Origin: Acidicapsa dinghuensis
GTDB lineage: Bacteria; Acidobacteriota; Terriglobia; Terriglobales; Acidobacteriaceae
DNA: 48,766 nucleotides
Assembly (NCBI RefSeq): GCF_025685685.1
Contig: NZ_JAGSYH010000002.1
Span: forward strand, 1 to 48,766
Direction of reading: 5' to 3'
This document shows, one piece after another, positions 8,774-20,619 of this stretch (positions are counted from its first letter, which is position 1; each line of letters begins with the position of its first letter). The notes beneath the pieces are model-generated. The model was not told where the DNA came from, did not search any database, and saw only the letters and a program-made list of their open reading frames with translations. The position numbers and the translations under genes are program-made.

Positions 8774-10054
8774 TTATGCCTCTGCGGGAGCCGAGGCAGG
8801 TAGGTCGCGCGAGTCGTCGTTCCAGCGCGGGGCGACGATGGCTGCGGCGGCGAGCGAGGTCATTAGGAAGAGATTGAAGAGATTGTCCCAGCCGTAGTGG
8901 AGGGCAAACCAGGTGACGAGCAGCGGGGAAAGCATCTGGCCGACGGAACCGGCTCCGTTGACGGCGGCGATGGCGCGGGCGGAGCAGTCGAGGGGGACAG
9001 ACTCGAGGACGGCGACGGAAACCATAAGGGCATCGACGGCGTAGACCAGCAGACCCATGGCGGCGATGCTGACGGCGGAGGCCCACCAGCCGAAGGTGGA
9101 GACGATGGGCTGAATGAGAGCGAGGAATCCGAGACCGAAAAGCAGGATGGCAGCGACGGGATAGCGGCGAGACTGGAACCATCGCGCGGAGGCGCGGACG
9201 GCGAAGACTGCTCCGACGAAGCCGAAGAATTCAAAGAGCGCGGCGGTAGATGAGGCGCGGCTGGGAGCGAGCTGCGTGGTCTGGACGAGGTAGAGTGGAA
9301 GCCAGAAAAGCAGGGCGTAGCGCGTCATCTTCAGAAAGAAATACATGGCGGCGATGGTGCGGATGTGGCTGTTGGAGAGAACAGTCCACCATCCGGACCA
9401 GAGGCTGCGGCGCGGCTTGCGGTCGCCGGGCTCGACCGGTGTCAGGCCGACATCTTCCGGCTCGTCGCGAGTGGTGACGTAGAACCAAATTGATATGAGG
9501 ATGAGAAGAAGCGGCGGAAAGAGAAAGCAGCGTTTCCATCCCCAGCTGGGCATGAAGAGCTGGGTGGTTGCAAACCAGAGCGTGAGGCTGCCTGCGAGCA
9601 CTCCGCCTACGGAATAGCTGGCGCTCCACCAGGCGAGCACCCCAGGACGCTCCTGCTGACGGAACCAGACGGCGAGCATACGGGCGAGTGCTGGAAAGCC
9701 GAAGCCCTGAGCAAAGCCGTTGAGCAGATCCAAAGCAAGAAGCGCTGGGGTGGAGTGGGTCCACAGCATGGAGGCGGTGCAAGCGGCGGAGATGAGACCA
9801 CCGACGAGCGCGACTTTGCGCGCACTGCGGAGATCGGAAAGGCTGCCGGAAACGACGTGTCCGATGACATAGGCGAGGGAGAAGTTGAAAAGGAGGCCCG
9901 TGAGATCATTTTGTGCCTGAGGTGAGCCGGGCAAGGTGCGGACGCTGCGGAGGTTTTCGCGGCAGAGGTAATAACCGGCATAGAGGAGCCAGCTCGATGT
10001 GAAGGCTGCCGAGCGCCATCGGGTGTAGGATGCCTGTCCGGTGGGCGCGCTCAT
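8774..10054 (-). CDS. MFS transporter, OPA (sugar-phosphate antiporter) type
   Basis: A 426-residue, 12-helix inner-membrane transporter. The N-terminus (WLLYAGYYLCRENL) matches the GlpT/UhpT/PgtP branch, the organophosphate:phosphate antiporters, whose members have YY-RxN/S at this position. A substrate such as glycerol-3-phosphate or a hexose phosphate is possible but not proven. The ATG at 10054 has GGGGAG seven bases upstream and overlaps the stop of the upstream winged-helix gene as ATGA. A TTG five codons earlier is less likely. The coupling suggests that the upstream protein controls or senses the same solute. Confidence 0.8.
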   Translation of the reverse strand: MSAPTGQASYTRWRSAAFTSSWLLYAGYYLCRENLRSVRTLPGSPQAQNDLTGLLFNFSLAYVIGHVVSGSLSDLRSARKVALVGGLISAACTASMLWTHSTPALLALDLLNGFAQGFGFPALARMLAVWFRQQERPGVLAWWSASYSVGGVLAGSLTLWFATTQLFMPSWGWKRCFLFPPLLLILISIWFYVTTRDEPEDVGLTPVEPGDRKPRRSLWSGWWTVLSNSHIRTIAAMYFFLKMTRYALLFWLPLYLVQTTQLAPSRASSTAALFEFFGFVGAVFAVRASARWFQSRRYPVAAILLFGLGFLALIQPIVSTFGWWASAVSIAAMGLLVYAVDALMVSVAVLESVPLDCSARAIAAVNGAGSVGQMLSPLLVTWFALHYGWDNLFNLFLMTSLAAAAIVAPRWNDDSRDLPASAPAEA

Positions 10055-11217
10055 TGTGCGTCTCCCCAAAAGGTATTGCGCTGCCAGGCGCCTGTGGCAG
10101 TGTCGCGGTATTCGAGAACCTGAAGCACGCCGCGGCTATTGAAATGCTCGGTGAGGCCGTGGGGGAAGTTGTGTTCAACGGTGAGGTCTTCGAGCAGATG
10201 CCGAATAGCTGCTGCGTCGGTGCCCTGGACGTGCAAGAGCGATGGATCCTCGGGAAGGATGGTCAGCAAAGCCATGGCCGCGTGAGGGATGAGAGCTGAA
10301 CCCTTCTGCGTGGAGGAGCGATGGTCGACGAGGAGGGGCAGATTGCCGTCTGCTGGCTGGCTGGCGGTTGCGGCGGTTTCGTGAGGAGTGGCGGTTATGG
10401 TCCAGCGAAGACGGCTGTCGCCTGGCTCTGTGGAGCTAATGTAGCCGACCTGGACGGAAGCCAGGGCTTCGGGCTTGACGCCGGTCAGGGAGTCGCTCTG
10501 CATGGTTGCGTCAACGCCATAACGCCCTGCGACCCAGACCAGAGGATAGAGGCTGGAGGCGAGGCTGGGGCGATCCTGCGGAGAGACGGACAGGACGAGG
10601 GCGCTGCGGCCGGAGAGCAGACGGTCCCAGAAGCGGAGGTATTCTTCGCGATTCTCCAGTTTGTGACGCAGCAGAAGAGTGCAGAGAAGCAGAGCGAGAA
10701 GCGCAGGACGCATGAGCGTCAGGGAGCTGATGACCGGCACTACAGCGGATCGAGCTGGAAGCTGCGCGGCGATAGTTTCAGCAGTGCCATGTACTGTTTC
10801 AGGTTGCGTCGGGGCAGCTTGAGGGTGGAGCGGTATTGAGTCGGGTATGAACCGCGGAATGTAGGTGCCGGTGGGGAGCTCGATGCGGATGGAATGACTC
10901 TCGACCAGAGCGTCACCGGAAGCGTAATAGGACGACAGGCGTTTGCGGACTTCGTTGGCGCGGACGCGAACGGTAGCGTCGGAGCTGGGCTCGTACGACG
11001 TGTCCCTGCCGAAGAGATCGATACCGATGGAACGCTCTTTCAGGGAGTCGAGCCGACCGGAAAGCGTGACCTGAACGATATAACGAAGGAACTCGCAGGA
11101 ACGCCGGCTGGAACGAAAGTGGGGGCTGCTACAAACACGCTCCAGCTCCGCTTCCACGGCGAGGTGTTGGCGGGCGGCGTCCTCAAAGCTCTTGGGCAGA
11201 GGCGGTGCGGCGGCCAA
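10051..11217 (-). CDS. winged-helix protein with one transmembrane segment
   Basis: A 388-residue protein of a type common in acidobacteria. Residues about 25-120 form a winged-helix-like domain (CEFLRYIVQVTLSG, LKERSIGIDLFGR, then VRVRANEVRKRLSSYY). A Pro-rich linker and one hydrophobic segment near 168-183 (MRPALLALLLCTLLL) follow. The remaining 200 residues are probably periplasmic and unlike any domain I can name. The topology resembles ToxR/CadC one-component sensors. The start is TTG, chosen because AGGAG lies at the right distance and the frame has no better start. It overlaps the transporter gene by 4 bases. Function and ligand are inferred only from layout. Confidence 0.75.
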   Translation of the reverse strand: MAAAPPLPKSFEDAARQHLAVEAELERVCSSPHFRSSRRSCEFLRYIVQVTLSGRLDSLKERSIGIDLFGRDTSYEPSSDATVRVRANEVRKRLSSYYASGDALVESHSIRIELPTGTYIPRFIPDSIPLHPQAAPTQPETVHGTAETIAAQLPARSAVVPVISSLTLMRPALLALLLCTLLLRHKLENREEYLRFWDRLLSGRSALVLSVSPQDRPSLASSLYPLVWVAGRYGVDATMQSDSLTGVKPEALASVQVGYISSTEPGDSRLRWTITATPHETAATASQPADGNLPLLVDHRSSTQKGSALIPHAAMALLTILPEDPSLLHVQGTDAAAIRHLLEDLTVEHNFPHGLTEHFNSRGVLQVLEYRDTATGAWQRNTFWGDAQ

Positions 11218-11595
11218 GGCAGCTCTCCTGATCTACAGTGACGAAGGTAGGAAATCTCCTTTTCAGCATAATCCAGGTTTGTGAATGCGGATTAAATTGC
11301 TTTGGTTTTCGCTTATGAAGTTTCACAGTTTCGTGAACATGTTGCGAATACCTGAAATATAACTTCAATGAAATCAATAAAACGCTCGGATGCTGAACCG
11401 TTAAGAACCTGCCTTTCCCGGGGAAATGCCTGTTTAGATATGTCATGCAGAGGCAAGTGGGGTATACGTGTGCCTCGCGGATTTACCTGTAGCGATCTGT
11501 TCACCGTCTTCATCCCCCGCTTTCACAACGCATTTCTTCGCACATAAACGGAATTGGCAGACAGAATCAGCAGCAATCTTCAGGAGGCAGTACGT
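11218..11595. other. 378-base divergent intergenic region
   Basis: This stretch, visibly more AT-rich than its flanks, lies between the divergent winged-helix and TonB-receptor genes and must carry both promoters. A TATAAC at 11358-11363 on the plus strand has only a weak -35 partner. I see no gene, repeat or riboswitch. The receptor leader ends with AGGAGG at 11582-11587. Confidence 0.5.
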
Positions 11596-14500
11596 ATGCA
11601 AAAGGCCACACATCCATCGCGATTGCGGAATCTGCGATGGACATTAGCAACTGTCATCGCATTACTGACACTGTTTCACGTACAGCTGCACGCTCAGCAG
11701 ACGCAGGGCTCAGTTGATGGCACGGTAAAGGATTCCAAGGGCGCATTAGTGCCCGGAGCGACCGTCACGCTGACGAACACGGACGAGGGCGCCGTTCGCT
11801 CAACCACGACCACTTCCAACGGTGGTTTTAGCTTCCAGGACGCCAAGGCTGCTCACTACAACCTTGTAGTGGAAGCGCCAGGATTCGAAACGTGGCGGAC
11901 TGACGGTTTCGTGCTCGAAGTGCGGCAGCAGCTGCATCTGGACGCGACCTTGGCGATTGGTTCCGTTCAGCAGCAGGTAACGGTGAGCGCCGACGCTGCC
12001 TCAGCGATCGAAACGGAAAGCCCTACGATCAGCGGCACATTTACCTCGGATGACGCCACCAATCTGCCGGTGAACACCCGAGCCAGCTTCAGCGGAACCA
12101 GCGCATTTGCGATTCTTGGCGCGCTGCCCGGCATGCAGGCGGACGGCAACAGCGGCAGCAACGGTTTCTCACTTCAGGGGGCATTGCCCTTCCAGACCGA
12201 CGTCACGGTTGACGGCGTCACGCTGAAGGATCCTGGCGGCAGCAACATCCTGTCGGAATCTTTCCCCTCGACCGAGTCGATCTCAGAAATCCGCGCTGAC
12301 GGCGCCCTGAACAGCGCCGAATATGGCGAGCCAGGACAGGTAATCGTCACCACCAAAGGCGGCACCAACCAGTTTCACGGCGCGGGATTCTGGTACTACC
12401 AGAGCTCGGACTTCGATGCGATTGCCTACACCAACCCAACGACGACCACCAAGCCTTCGTTGATCGGCAACACCTTCGGCGCAAGCGCGGGCGGCCCGGT
12501 CGAGATCCCTCACCTCTACAACGGCCACAACAAGAGTTTCTTCTACGGCGCTTATGAAGGATGGCGCCACCCGTCCCAGGTGACGCAATTCGCCAAGGTT
12601 CCCAGCACCCTGATGAAGCAAGGCGACTTCTCAAAGTACTCCTCGTCGAGCCTCGACGGCGCACCTGATCTTGTGGACCCCTTCACCGGCGCGAACCTGG
12701 GGACCGCGCTCCCGAGCGGCCTCATTAACAAAATCTCCTCGGATACGCTTTCAACGTTCTTCCCCGACCCGAACATCGGCGATCCCACTGCCTACACGGA
12801 CGACGGCACCCCTAACTGGGAAAAGAATGTGGATGCGAGCGCTCACTCAGATCAGTTCGATATCCGCGGCGACCAGTACTTCGGCTCCAACCAGAAGCTC
12901 CTTCTCTGGGGCCGGTTCACCTGGAAAAACGATGCTTCAAATGCCTATGCTCAATACAATTTGCCTTCGTATGTGGATAGTGGCAAGAGCCGCGTGCTGA
13001 AGGTCGATGCCAACTGGTCGATCAAGCCCAACCTCATCAACGAAGGCAGCTTTGGCTTTACTCGCTGGACCTCAACCAGCGTCAACCCATACAACGGAAC
13101 AGCGTGGACCTCGGGAGAAGGCTGGGTTGGCCTGCAAGATTTGTGGTTCAATGGGCTACCCGACATGGGCTTCAACAACCTGACTGGCCTCACCGTTGGC
13201 CGTCTCAATAGTCCCAGTAAGTCGTATACCTACGACTATAACGATGTCCTGATCTGGTCCAAGGGCAGGCACACCATCAAGGCAGGCGTAAACGTCCAGA
13301 CGGTGGAAGCGTACTCGACCCTCGGCTTCCAGGGAGACGACAACTACGGCACGTACTATTTCAACAAAAGCAACAGTTCGGGTCTTTTCGAACCCGTCGA
13401 CTTTGCCGACTTCCTGCTGGGAACTCCTTATCAGAGCTTCTACGACGTCGTGCGGCAGGATAATGACGGTGTCTCGTTCAAGTACCATGCATTTGCCCAG
13501 GATGAGTGGCGCGTCTCTCCCCGCCTGACTCTGTCCTATGGCCTTCGTTATGAACTGCAGCCCGGCTACTACGACAGGGGCGGCGACATCGGCAACTTCA
13601 ACACGTCTCCTGCACTCTCCGGCGGGATCATCTATCCAGACGGCAAGCAATCGCTACTGGCACAGGCTTATCTCGCGAGCGCCAATGCCTGCGATCCGGA
13701 TGGTGTTACTGCGTCCAATAGCGCAACGGTCAACGGCGCGCCCTGCATGCCCGTACAGGACTACAGCCAGGCTGGTTTTCCGCAAGGCTTGAGGAAATAT
13801 CCGAAGCTGCGCTTCATGCCGCGCCTTGGCTTTGCCTATCGCCCCACCTCAAGCGACAACTGGGTCGTACGCGGCGGCTATGGCATCTACAACAACACTC
13901 TCGGCGGCTCCGCTTTCTACTCGCTTACCGGTACCATCCAGGCTGCCACCGCTACTTATACCAACTCCTACAACGCTTCGACGCACGCGGTAGGCTTCCA
14001 GTGGCCGAATGTCTACGCCGGTTCCAACGGCGCCTGCACGAACTGCTACGGAAGCGACTACTTCGGCACCGCGAACAGCACCAACTGGAAAGATCCATAC
14101 ACGGAACAGTGGTCGCTGAGCATTGACCATGACCTGGGCAGCGGATATGCAGCCCGCATCACCTACATCGGTTCGGAAACACACCAGCTCATTTGGGCGC
14201 CGGATGAAAACACGCTTCCCTATTCGTCGACAGTTTCGGCCAACAACGAGCCTCTTTCGGCTAGCCGCTATCCCAACTGGGGCGTAATCAATACGCGCGC
14301 CACAGGCGCCGATGCGAGCTACGAATCCGTGCAGCTCGAAGCGAGCCATCGTCTGCAGCATGGACTGGAGTTCCACTCCACATACACTTTCGCCAAGGCG
14401 CTGGCCGATAACCAGGGCCCTGCCGAAAACGGATTCGCCGGGGAAAACGGCGGCAACCGTTCCACCACTCCCTTCACTCCCAACGTCGATTTTGGCAACG

Positions 14501-15201
14501 TAGGCGGCACCCGCCGTCACCGCTGGAACACGACGGTGCTCTATGATTTGCCGTTTGGCCGTGGCAAGATGTTCGGCTCAAACATGGCGCGTGCGGCTGA
14601 TCTACTCATCGGCGGATGGCGCCTTACCTCAATCCTCACTGTGCAAAGCGGTGACTTCGAAACCCCGTACTTCGACGGCGGCGAGGGCGACCCTTCAGGA
14701 ACCGGATCTGGCCTGGGCGGCACACTGGCCGGAGCTTCTCTGCCGGGACGCGCACAACATGCCGATGACGTTCCCGGTGTGAGCCGTGTTCCCAACGGCC
14801 GCACCCGTTTCAACTGGACTAACGGCGCAGCCTTTGCCTGCCCCGGAGACCCAAGCTGGACGCTCGGAACCTCCTGCACCACGGGCGCCGGGTATGACTC
14901 CAATGGCAATCCACTTAGCGATCACCCGCTGCCTATCGGACGCTTTGGCGGCAGTCAGGTCGGCTCGGTAGTTGGCCCTAACCTTGTCAATCTTTCCTCT
15001 GGCTTAAGCAAGAGCTTTGCAGTAACCGAACGAGTTCACCTGAAAGTGGAAGGCACGTTTACCAACGTACTGAACCACACCAACCTGAACGATCCGAACC
15101 TCGACTTGAGCTCGTCCAGCTTTGGCGTCATCAACAACGCCATCAGCGCGGACTTTGGCGGGGCGCGTACAGGACAGGTTTCAGCGCGGCTCGAATTCTA
15201 A
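11596..15201 (+). CDS. TonB-dependent receptor, Oar-like
   Basis: A 1201-residue outer-membrane receptor. A signal peptide (to about residue 34, ending LHAQ) is followed by a carboxypeptidase-regulatory-like beta domain at about 38-120 (GSVDGTVKDSKGALVPGATV). A plug region comes next, and then a long 22-strand-type barrel rich in aromatic residues, ending in the outer-membrane Phe (ARLEF). Acidobacteria carry many such receptors, usually linked to import of glycans or peptides through TonB. The ATG at 11596 has AGGAGG eight bases upstream. An upstream in-frame TTG at 11554 would place 14 residues before the signal and is rejected. The gene has its own terminator and no partner operon. The substrate is unknown; the GH47 neighbour is suggestive only. 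Confidence 0.9.
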   Translation: MQKATHPSRLRNLRWTLATVIALLTLFHVQLHAQQTQGSVDGTVKDSKGALVPGATVTLTNTDEGAVRSTTTTSNGGFSFQDAKAAHYNLVVEAPGFETWRTDGFVLEVRQQLHLDATLAIGSVQQQVTVSADAASAIETESPTISGTFTSDDATNLPVNTRASFSGTSAFAILGALPGMQADGNSGSNGFSLQGALPFQTDVTVDGVTLKDPGGSNILSESFPSTESISEIRADGALNSAEYGEPGQVIVTTKGGTNQFHGAGFWYYQSSDFDAIAYTNPTTTTKPSLIGNTFGASAGGPVEIPHLYNGHNKSFFYGAYEGWRHPSQVTQFAKVPSTLMKQGDFSKYSSSSLDGAPDLVDPFTGANLGTALPSGLINKISSDTLSTFFPDPNIGDPTAYTDDGTPNWEKNVDASAHSDQFDIRGDQYFGSNQKLLLWGRFTWKNDASNAYAQYNLPSYVDSGKSRVLKVDANWSIKPNLINEGSFGFTRWTSTSVNPYNGTAWTSGEGWVGLQDLWFNGLPDMGFNNLTGLTVGRLNSPSKSYTYDYNDVLIWSKGRHTIKAGVNVQTVEAYSTLGFQGDDNYGTYYFNKSNSSGLFEPVDFADFLLGTPYQSFYDVVRQDNDGVSFKYHAFAQDEWRVSPRLTLSYGLRYELQPGYYDRGGDIGNFNTSPALSGGIIYPDGKQSLLAQAYLASANACDPDGVTASNSATVNGAPCMPVQDYSQAGFPQGLRKYPKLRFMPRLGFAYRPTSSDNWVVRGGYGIYNNTLGGSAFYSLTGTIQAATATYTNSYNASTHAVGFQWPNVYAGSNGACTNCYGSDYFGTANSTNWKDPYTEQWSLSIDHDLGSGYAARITYIGSETHQLIWAPDENTLPYSSTVSANNEPLSASRYPNWGVINTRATGADASYESVQLEASHRLQHGLEFHSTYTFAKALADNQGPAENGFAGENGGNRSTTPFTPNVDFGNVGGTRRHRWNTTVLYDLPFGRGKMFGSNMARAADLLIGGWRLTSILTVQSGDFETPYFDGGEGDPSGTGSGLGGTLAGASLPGRAQHADDVPGVSRVPNGRTRFNWTNGAAFACPGDPSWTLGTSCTTGAGYDSNGNPLSDHPLPIGRFGGSQVGSVVGPNLVNLSSGLSKSFAVTERVHLKVEGTFTNVLNHTNLNDPNLDLSSSSFGVINNAISADFGGARTGQVSARLEF

Positions 15202-15228
15202 CTAAGCTTCACAGTAACTCTCTGGTTG

Positions 15229-15261
15229 GCGTGAGCCCATTTGGGCTCACGCATTTTTTTT
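15229..15261 (+). terminator. intrinsic terminator of the TonB-receptor gene
   Basis: GCGTGAGCCC (15229-15238) pairs perfectly with GGGCTCACGC (15243-15252) around a 4-base loop. Eight T residues follow at 15254-15261. It lies 27 bases after the stop codon. Confidence 0.9.
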
Positions 15262-15299
15262 GCGTTTAGAGAGGATTAGAGAAAGAAGAAAGATGCGGT

Positions 15300-16688
15300 T
15301 CAGTGAGCGGCCGCAAGGCTTTTTTTCATGGGGTGGGCTTCGGTGTTGAAGATGATGGAGTCGAAGTCGAGAGTGGACTCGGGAGAAAAGAGGAGATAGA
15401 GATACTTCAAGGTTTCGGCGAAGAAGAAGCTCTCCATGGAATCGGTTTTCTTTTTTGTGCGCACGTCTTTGAGCGCAGCAAAGGCGTCGCTGGTGCGGCA
15501 GTAGCGCATGATGTTATCGAAGTAGGTCTTGCCCATGGCGAGGTACTTTGCATCGTGCGTTGCGTGGTAGAGGTAGTAGGTTGACTCGATGATCTCGGGG
15601 CGCAGGGGATATTCGGGAGAAACGATCTTCATCTTCGCGTAGTCGAAACGTTCGGGCTCGATGCCGGCGACGTTCCACATTTTGTAGCCGGAGTCCTGGA
15701 GTTTGGCGGCGCGATCGATTTCATTGGAGAGGACGAGCACGGCTGGGAAGAAGGCGTCGAGTGCGCCGTAGGTAGCGCCGGTGCGTGCGCCGGTGTTCAT
15801 GTCGGCTTCGCCATACCAGAGGCCGGTGGGACGCTCGTCGGCGAGGTACTGGTTGATGGCGGGAAGGCTCTCCTGCCACATCTTTGCGCAGTCCTTGTCG
15901 TCGAAAAGGATGGCGGCTTTGGCCATGTATTCATAGAAGGAATCCGTGCCACCCTGGATAGTAGCGGTCGAGTCGAGCCATTTGCCTGTTTCGATGTTGA
16001 TGGTGGAACCGAAGAGTCCTTTAGCAGAGCGGCGGTTATACAACTCGACCATCGCGCGCTTGGCTTTGTCGTAGTATTCGGGTTTGCCGGTGAGGCGGGA
16101 AAGCATGCCGTATTCAATGAGCATTGTGCCGACTTCAGCCGGGTTGCTCTCGTTGCCTCGAACGGCGCCGGTGTGCAGATTGATGTATTCCCAGGGCATG
16201 CCGGTGGGTGAGTTGAACATGGGCAGCATGCGATGGCCAAGATCGTCGGCGAGCTCAAGCAAGCGCTTGTCTCCGGTGAGCTGATAGGACGAGAGCAGGC
16301 CGCCGATCATACGGATGGTGATCTCGAAATCTTTAACGTAGATGTCCTGATCGAAGTTGAGCTGGGTGTCGATGAGGCCGTGGGCTTCGTCGGCCTGTGG
16401 CTTGAGATCCATGATGACGAGTGTGTCGAGGGCGTCGACGGGAGTCATGAGGAGAGAATGGCCGTACCAGTCAAAGGGCTCGTGAGTGAGGGGATGCAGT
16501 TCATCATGGCCCCATGCGTATTTCTTGTAAGCGTTCCAGGCGCGGAGGGTTTCGGCTTTGACGTGGGTAGCGTATTGCGCTTTTTCGGCGTCGCTCATGG
16601 GGGTTGATGGAGCCACGGGGAGAGCATGCAGAGCGGAGGTGGCGAAAAGGGATAGGACGAGCAGGAGCCGGATTTTCATAGGTGCCAT
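15300..16688 (-). CDS. secreted GH47 alpha-mannosidase
   Basis: A 462-residue glycoside hydrolase of family 47, whose members are calcium-dependent inverting alpha-1,2-mannosidases. Family blocks in order are DALDTLVIMDL, FEITIRMIGGLLSSY, MPWEYINL, SFYEYMAKA, LRPEIIESTYYLYHAT and, near the C-terminus, NTEAHP, whose Thr binds calcium in known enzymes. A signal peptide (MKIRLLLVLSLFATSALHAL) shows export. Starts at 16688 (MAPMKIR) and 16679 (MKIR) are both possible and neither has a strong ribosome-binding site. The open frame runs 49 codons further upstream, but that part is a translated dispersed repeat and is excluded. Bacterial GH47 enzymes are uncommon and probably trim alpha-mannan or N-glycan. 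Confidence 0.88.
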   Translation of the reverse strand: MAPMKIRLLLVLSLFATSALHALPVAPSTPMSDAEKAQYATHVKAETLRAWNAYKKYAWGHDELHPLTHEPFDWYGHSLLMTPVDALDTLVIMDLKPQADEAHGLIDTQLNFDQDIYVKDFEITIRMIGGLLSSYQLTGDKRLLELADDLGHRMLPMFNSPTGMPWEYINLHTGAVRGNESNPAEVGTMLIEYGMLSRLTGKPEYYDKAKRAMVELYNRRSAKGLFGSTINIETGKWLDSTATIQGGTDSFYEYMAKAAILFDDKDCAKMWQESLPAINQYLADERPTGLWYGEADMNTGARTGATYGALDAFFPAVLVLSNEIDRAAKLQDSGYKMWNVAGIEPERFDYAKMKIVSPEYPLRPEIIESTYYLYHATHDAKYLAMGKTYFDNIMRYCRTSDAFAALKDVRTKKKTDSMESFFFAETLKYLYLLFSPESTLDFDSIIFNTEAHPMKKSLAAAH

Positions 16689-16739
16689 TGTAGGTGGGTG
16701 TACGGGGAGTGGTTCGGGTTCGCGCTTACACGCGAAGAT

Positions 16740-16821
16740 GATGCGGATTCCTTGCGGAATGACAGCAAGAAAAGCAAAGACAAAAACGAAAAGCAGATCC
16801 TTCGCTGCGCTCAGGATGACA
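16740..16821. repeat. two dispersed repeat motifs upstream of the GH47 gene
   Basis: Positions 16793-16821 read on the minus strand as TGTCATCCTGAGCGCAGCG followed by AAGGATCTGC. Positions 16745-16763 hold GGATTCCTTGCGGAATGAC. Both are short motifs that recur between genes in many soil bacteria. Their translation gives the familiar false segment VILSAAKDL, which extends the mannosidase reading frame. Confidence 0.6.
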
Positions 16822-16909
16822 AGCGGCGATGGCAATGTGCGCGAGAGTGATTTTCACTTTGTCCGGAAAAATGCAGAAAGGATGGGCATCCGGGGAGTTT
16901 TGGCTGGGC

Positions 16910-16945
16910 AAAAATTCAGGCCGGCATCTGTGATGGATGCCGGCC
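16910..16945 (-). terminator. intrinsic terminator after infB
   Basis: On the minus strand GGCCGGCATC (16945-16936) pairs perfectly with GATGCCGGCC (16928-16919) around a 7-base loop. Five T residues follow at 16914-16910 after a short spacer. It lies 21 bases beyond the infB stop and ends the rimP-nusA-infB operon. Confidence 0.85.
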
Positions 16946-16966
16946 CGGAATGAATGGTGTAGGGGT

Positions 16967-20359
<3,393 letters not shown>

Positions 20360-20592
20360 CCGCCTCTTTTCGTTGCCTTGCTCAACTTCAGTTAACCGGT
20401 CATAGCAACCTCACGGTATCCGGAGGCAAAACCAGCCAGGAAGTCTTTCGAGGCGGAGATTGTGTGCTCACTGTTAGCCCATACAGGCCACCGAGCTGCC
20501 GCGAAAGACTGTCCCCGAAGGCTGGAATTGCCGGGAACTACGCCTATTGCTATTATCCTTCGATTTCTCCCATGCGGGAGAGCCGATATTTA

Positions 20593-20619
20593 CAGGGCGG
20601 CACATTACTCGCCGCCCTG
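20593..20619 (-). other. 9-bp hairpin with the nusA stop codon in its loop
   Basis: CAGGGCGGC (20593-20601) and GCCGCCCTG (20611-20619) are perfect reverse complements. The nusA stop codon (20605-20607) sits in the 9-base loop. No T-run follows, so it is not a typical terminator. A second, wider inverted repeat in the same gap is AGTCTTTCG (20442-20450) with CGAAAGACT (20502-20510). Confidence 0.5.

Noticed and set aside
8506..8877. 123-codon plus-strand open frame
   Set aside because: Most of it is the palindrome cluster, it runs into the end of the transporter gene, and no ribosome-binding site precedes it.
13849..14520. 223-codon minus-strand open frame
   Set aside because: It is antisense to the TonB-dependent receptor, which is clearly coding by signal, domains and terminator.
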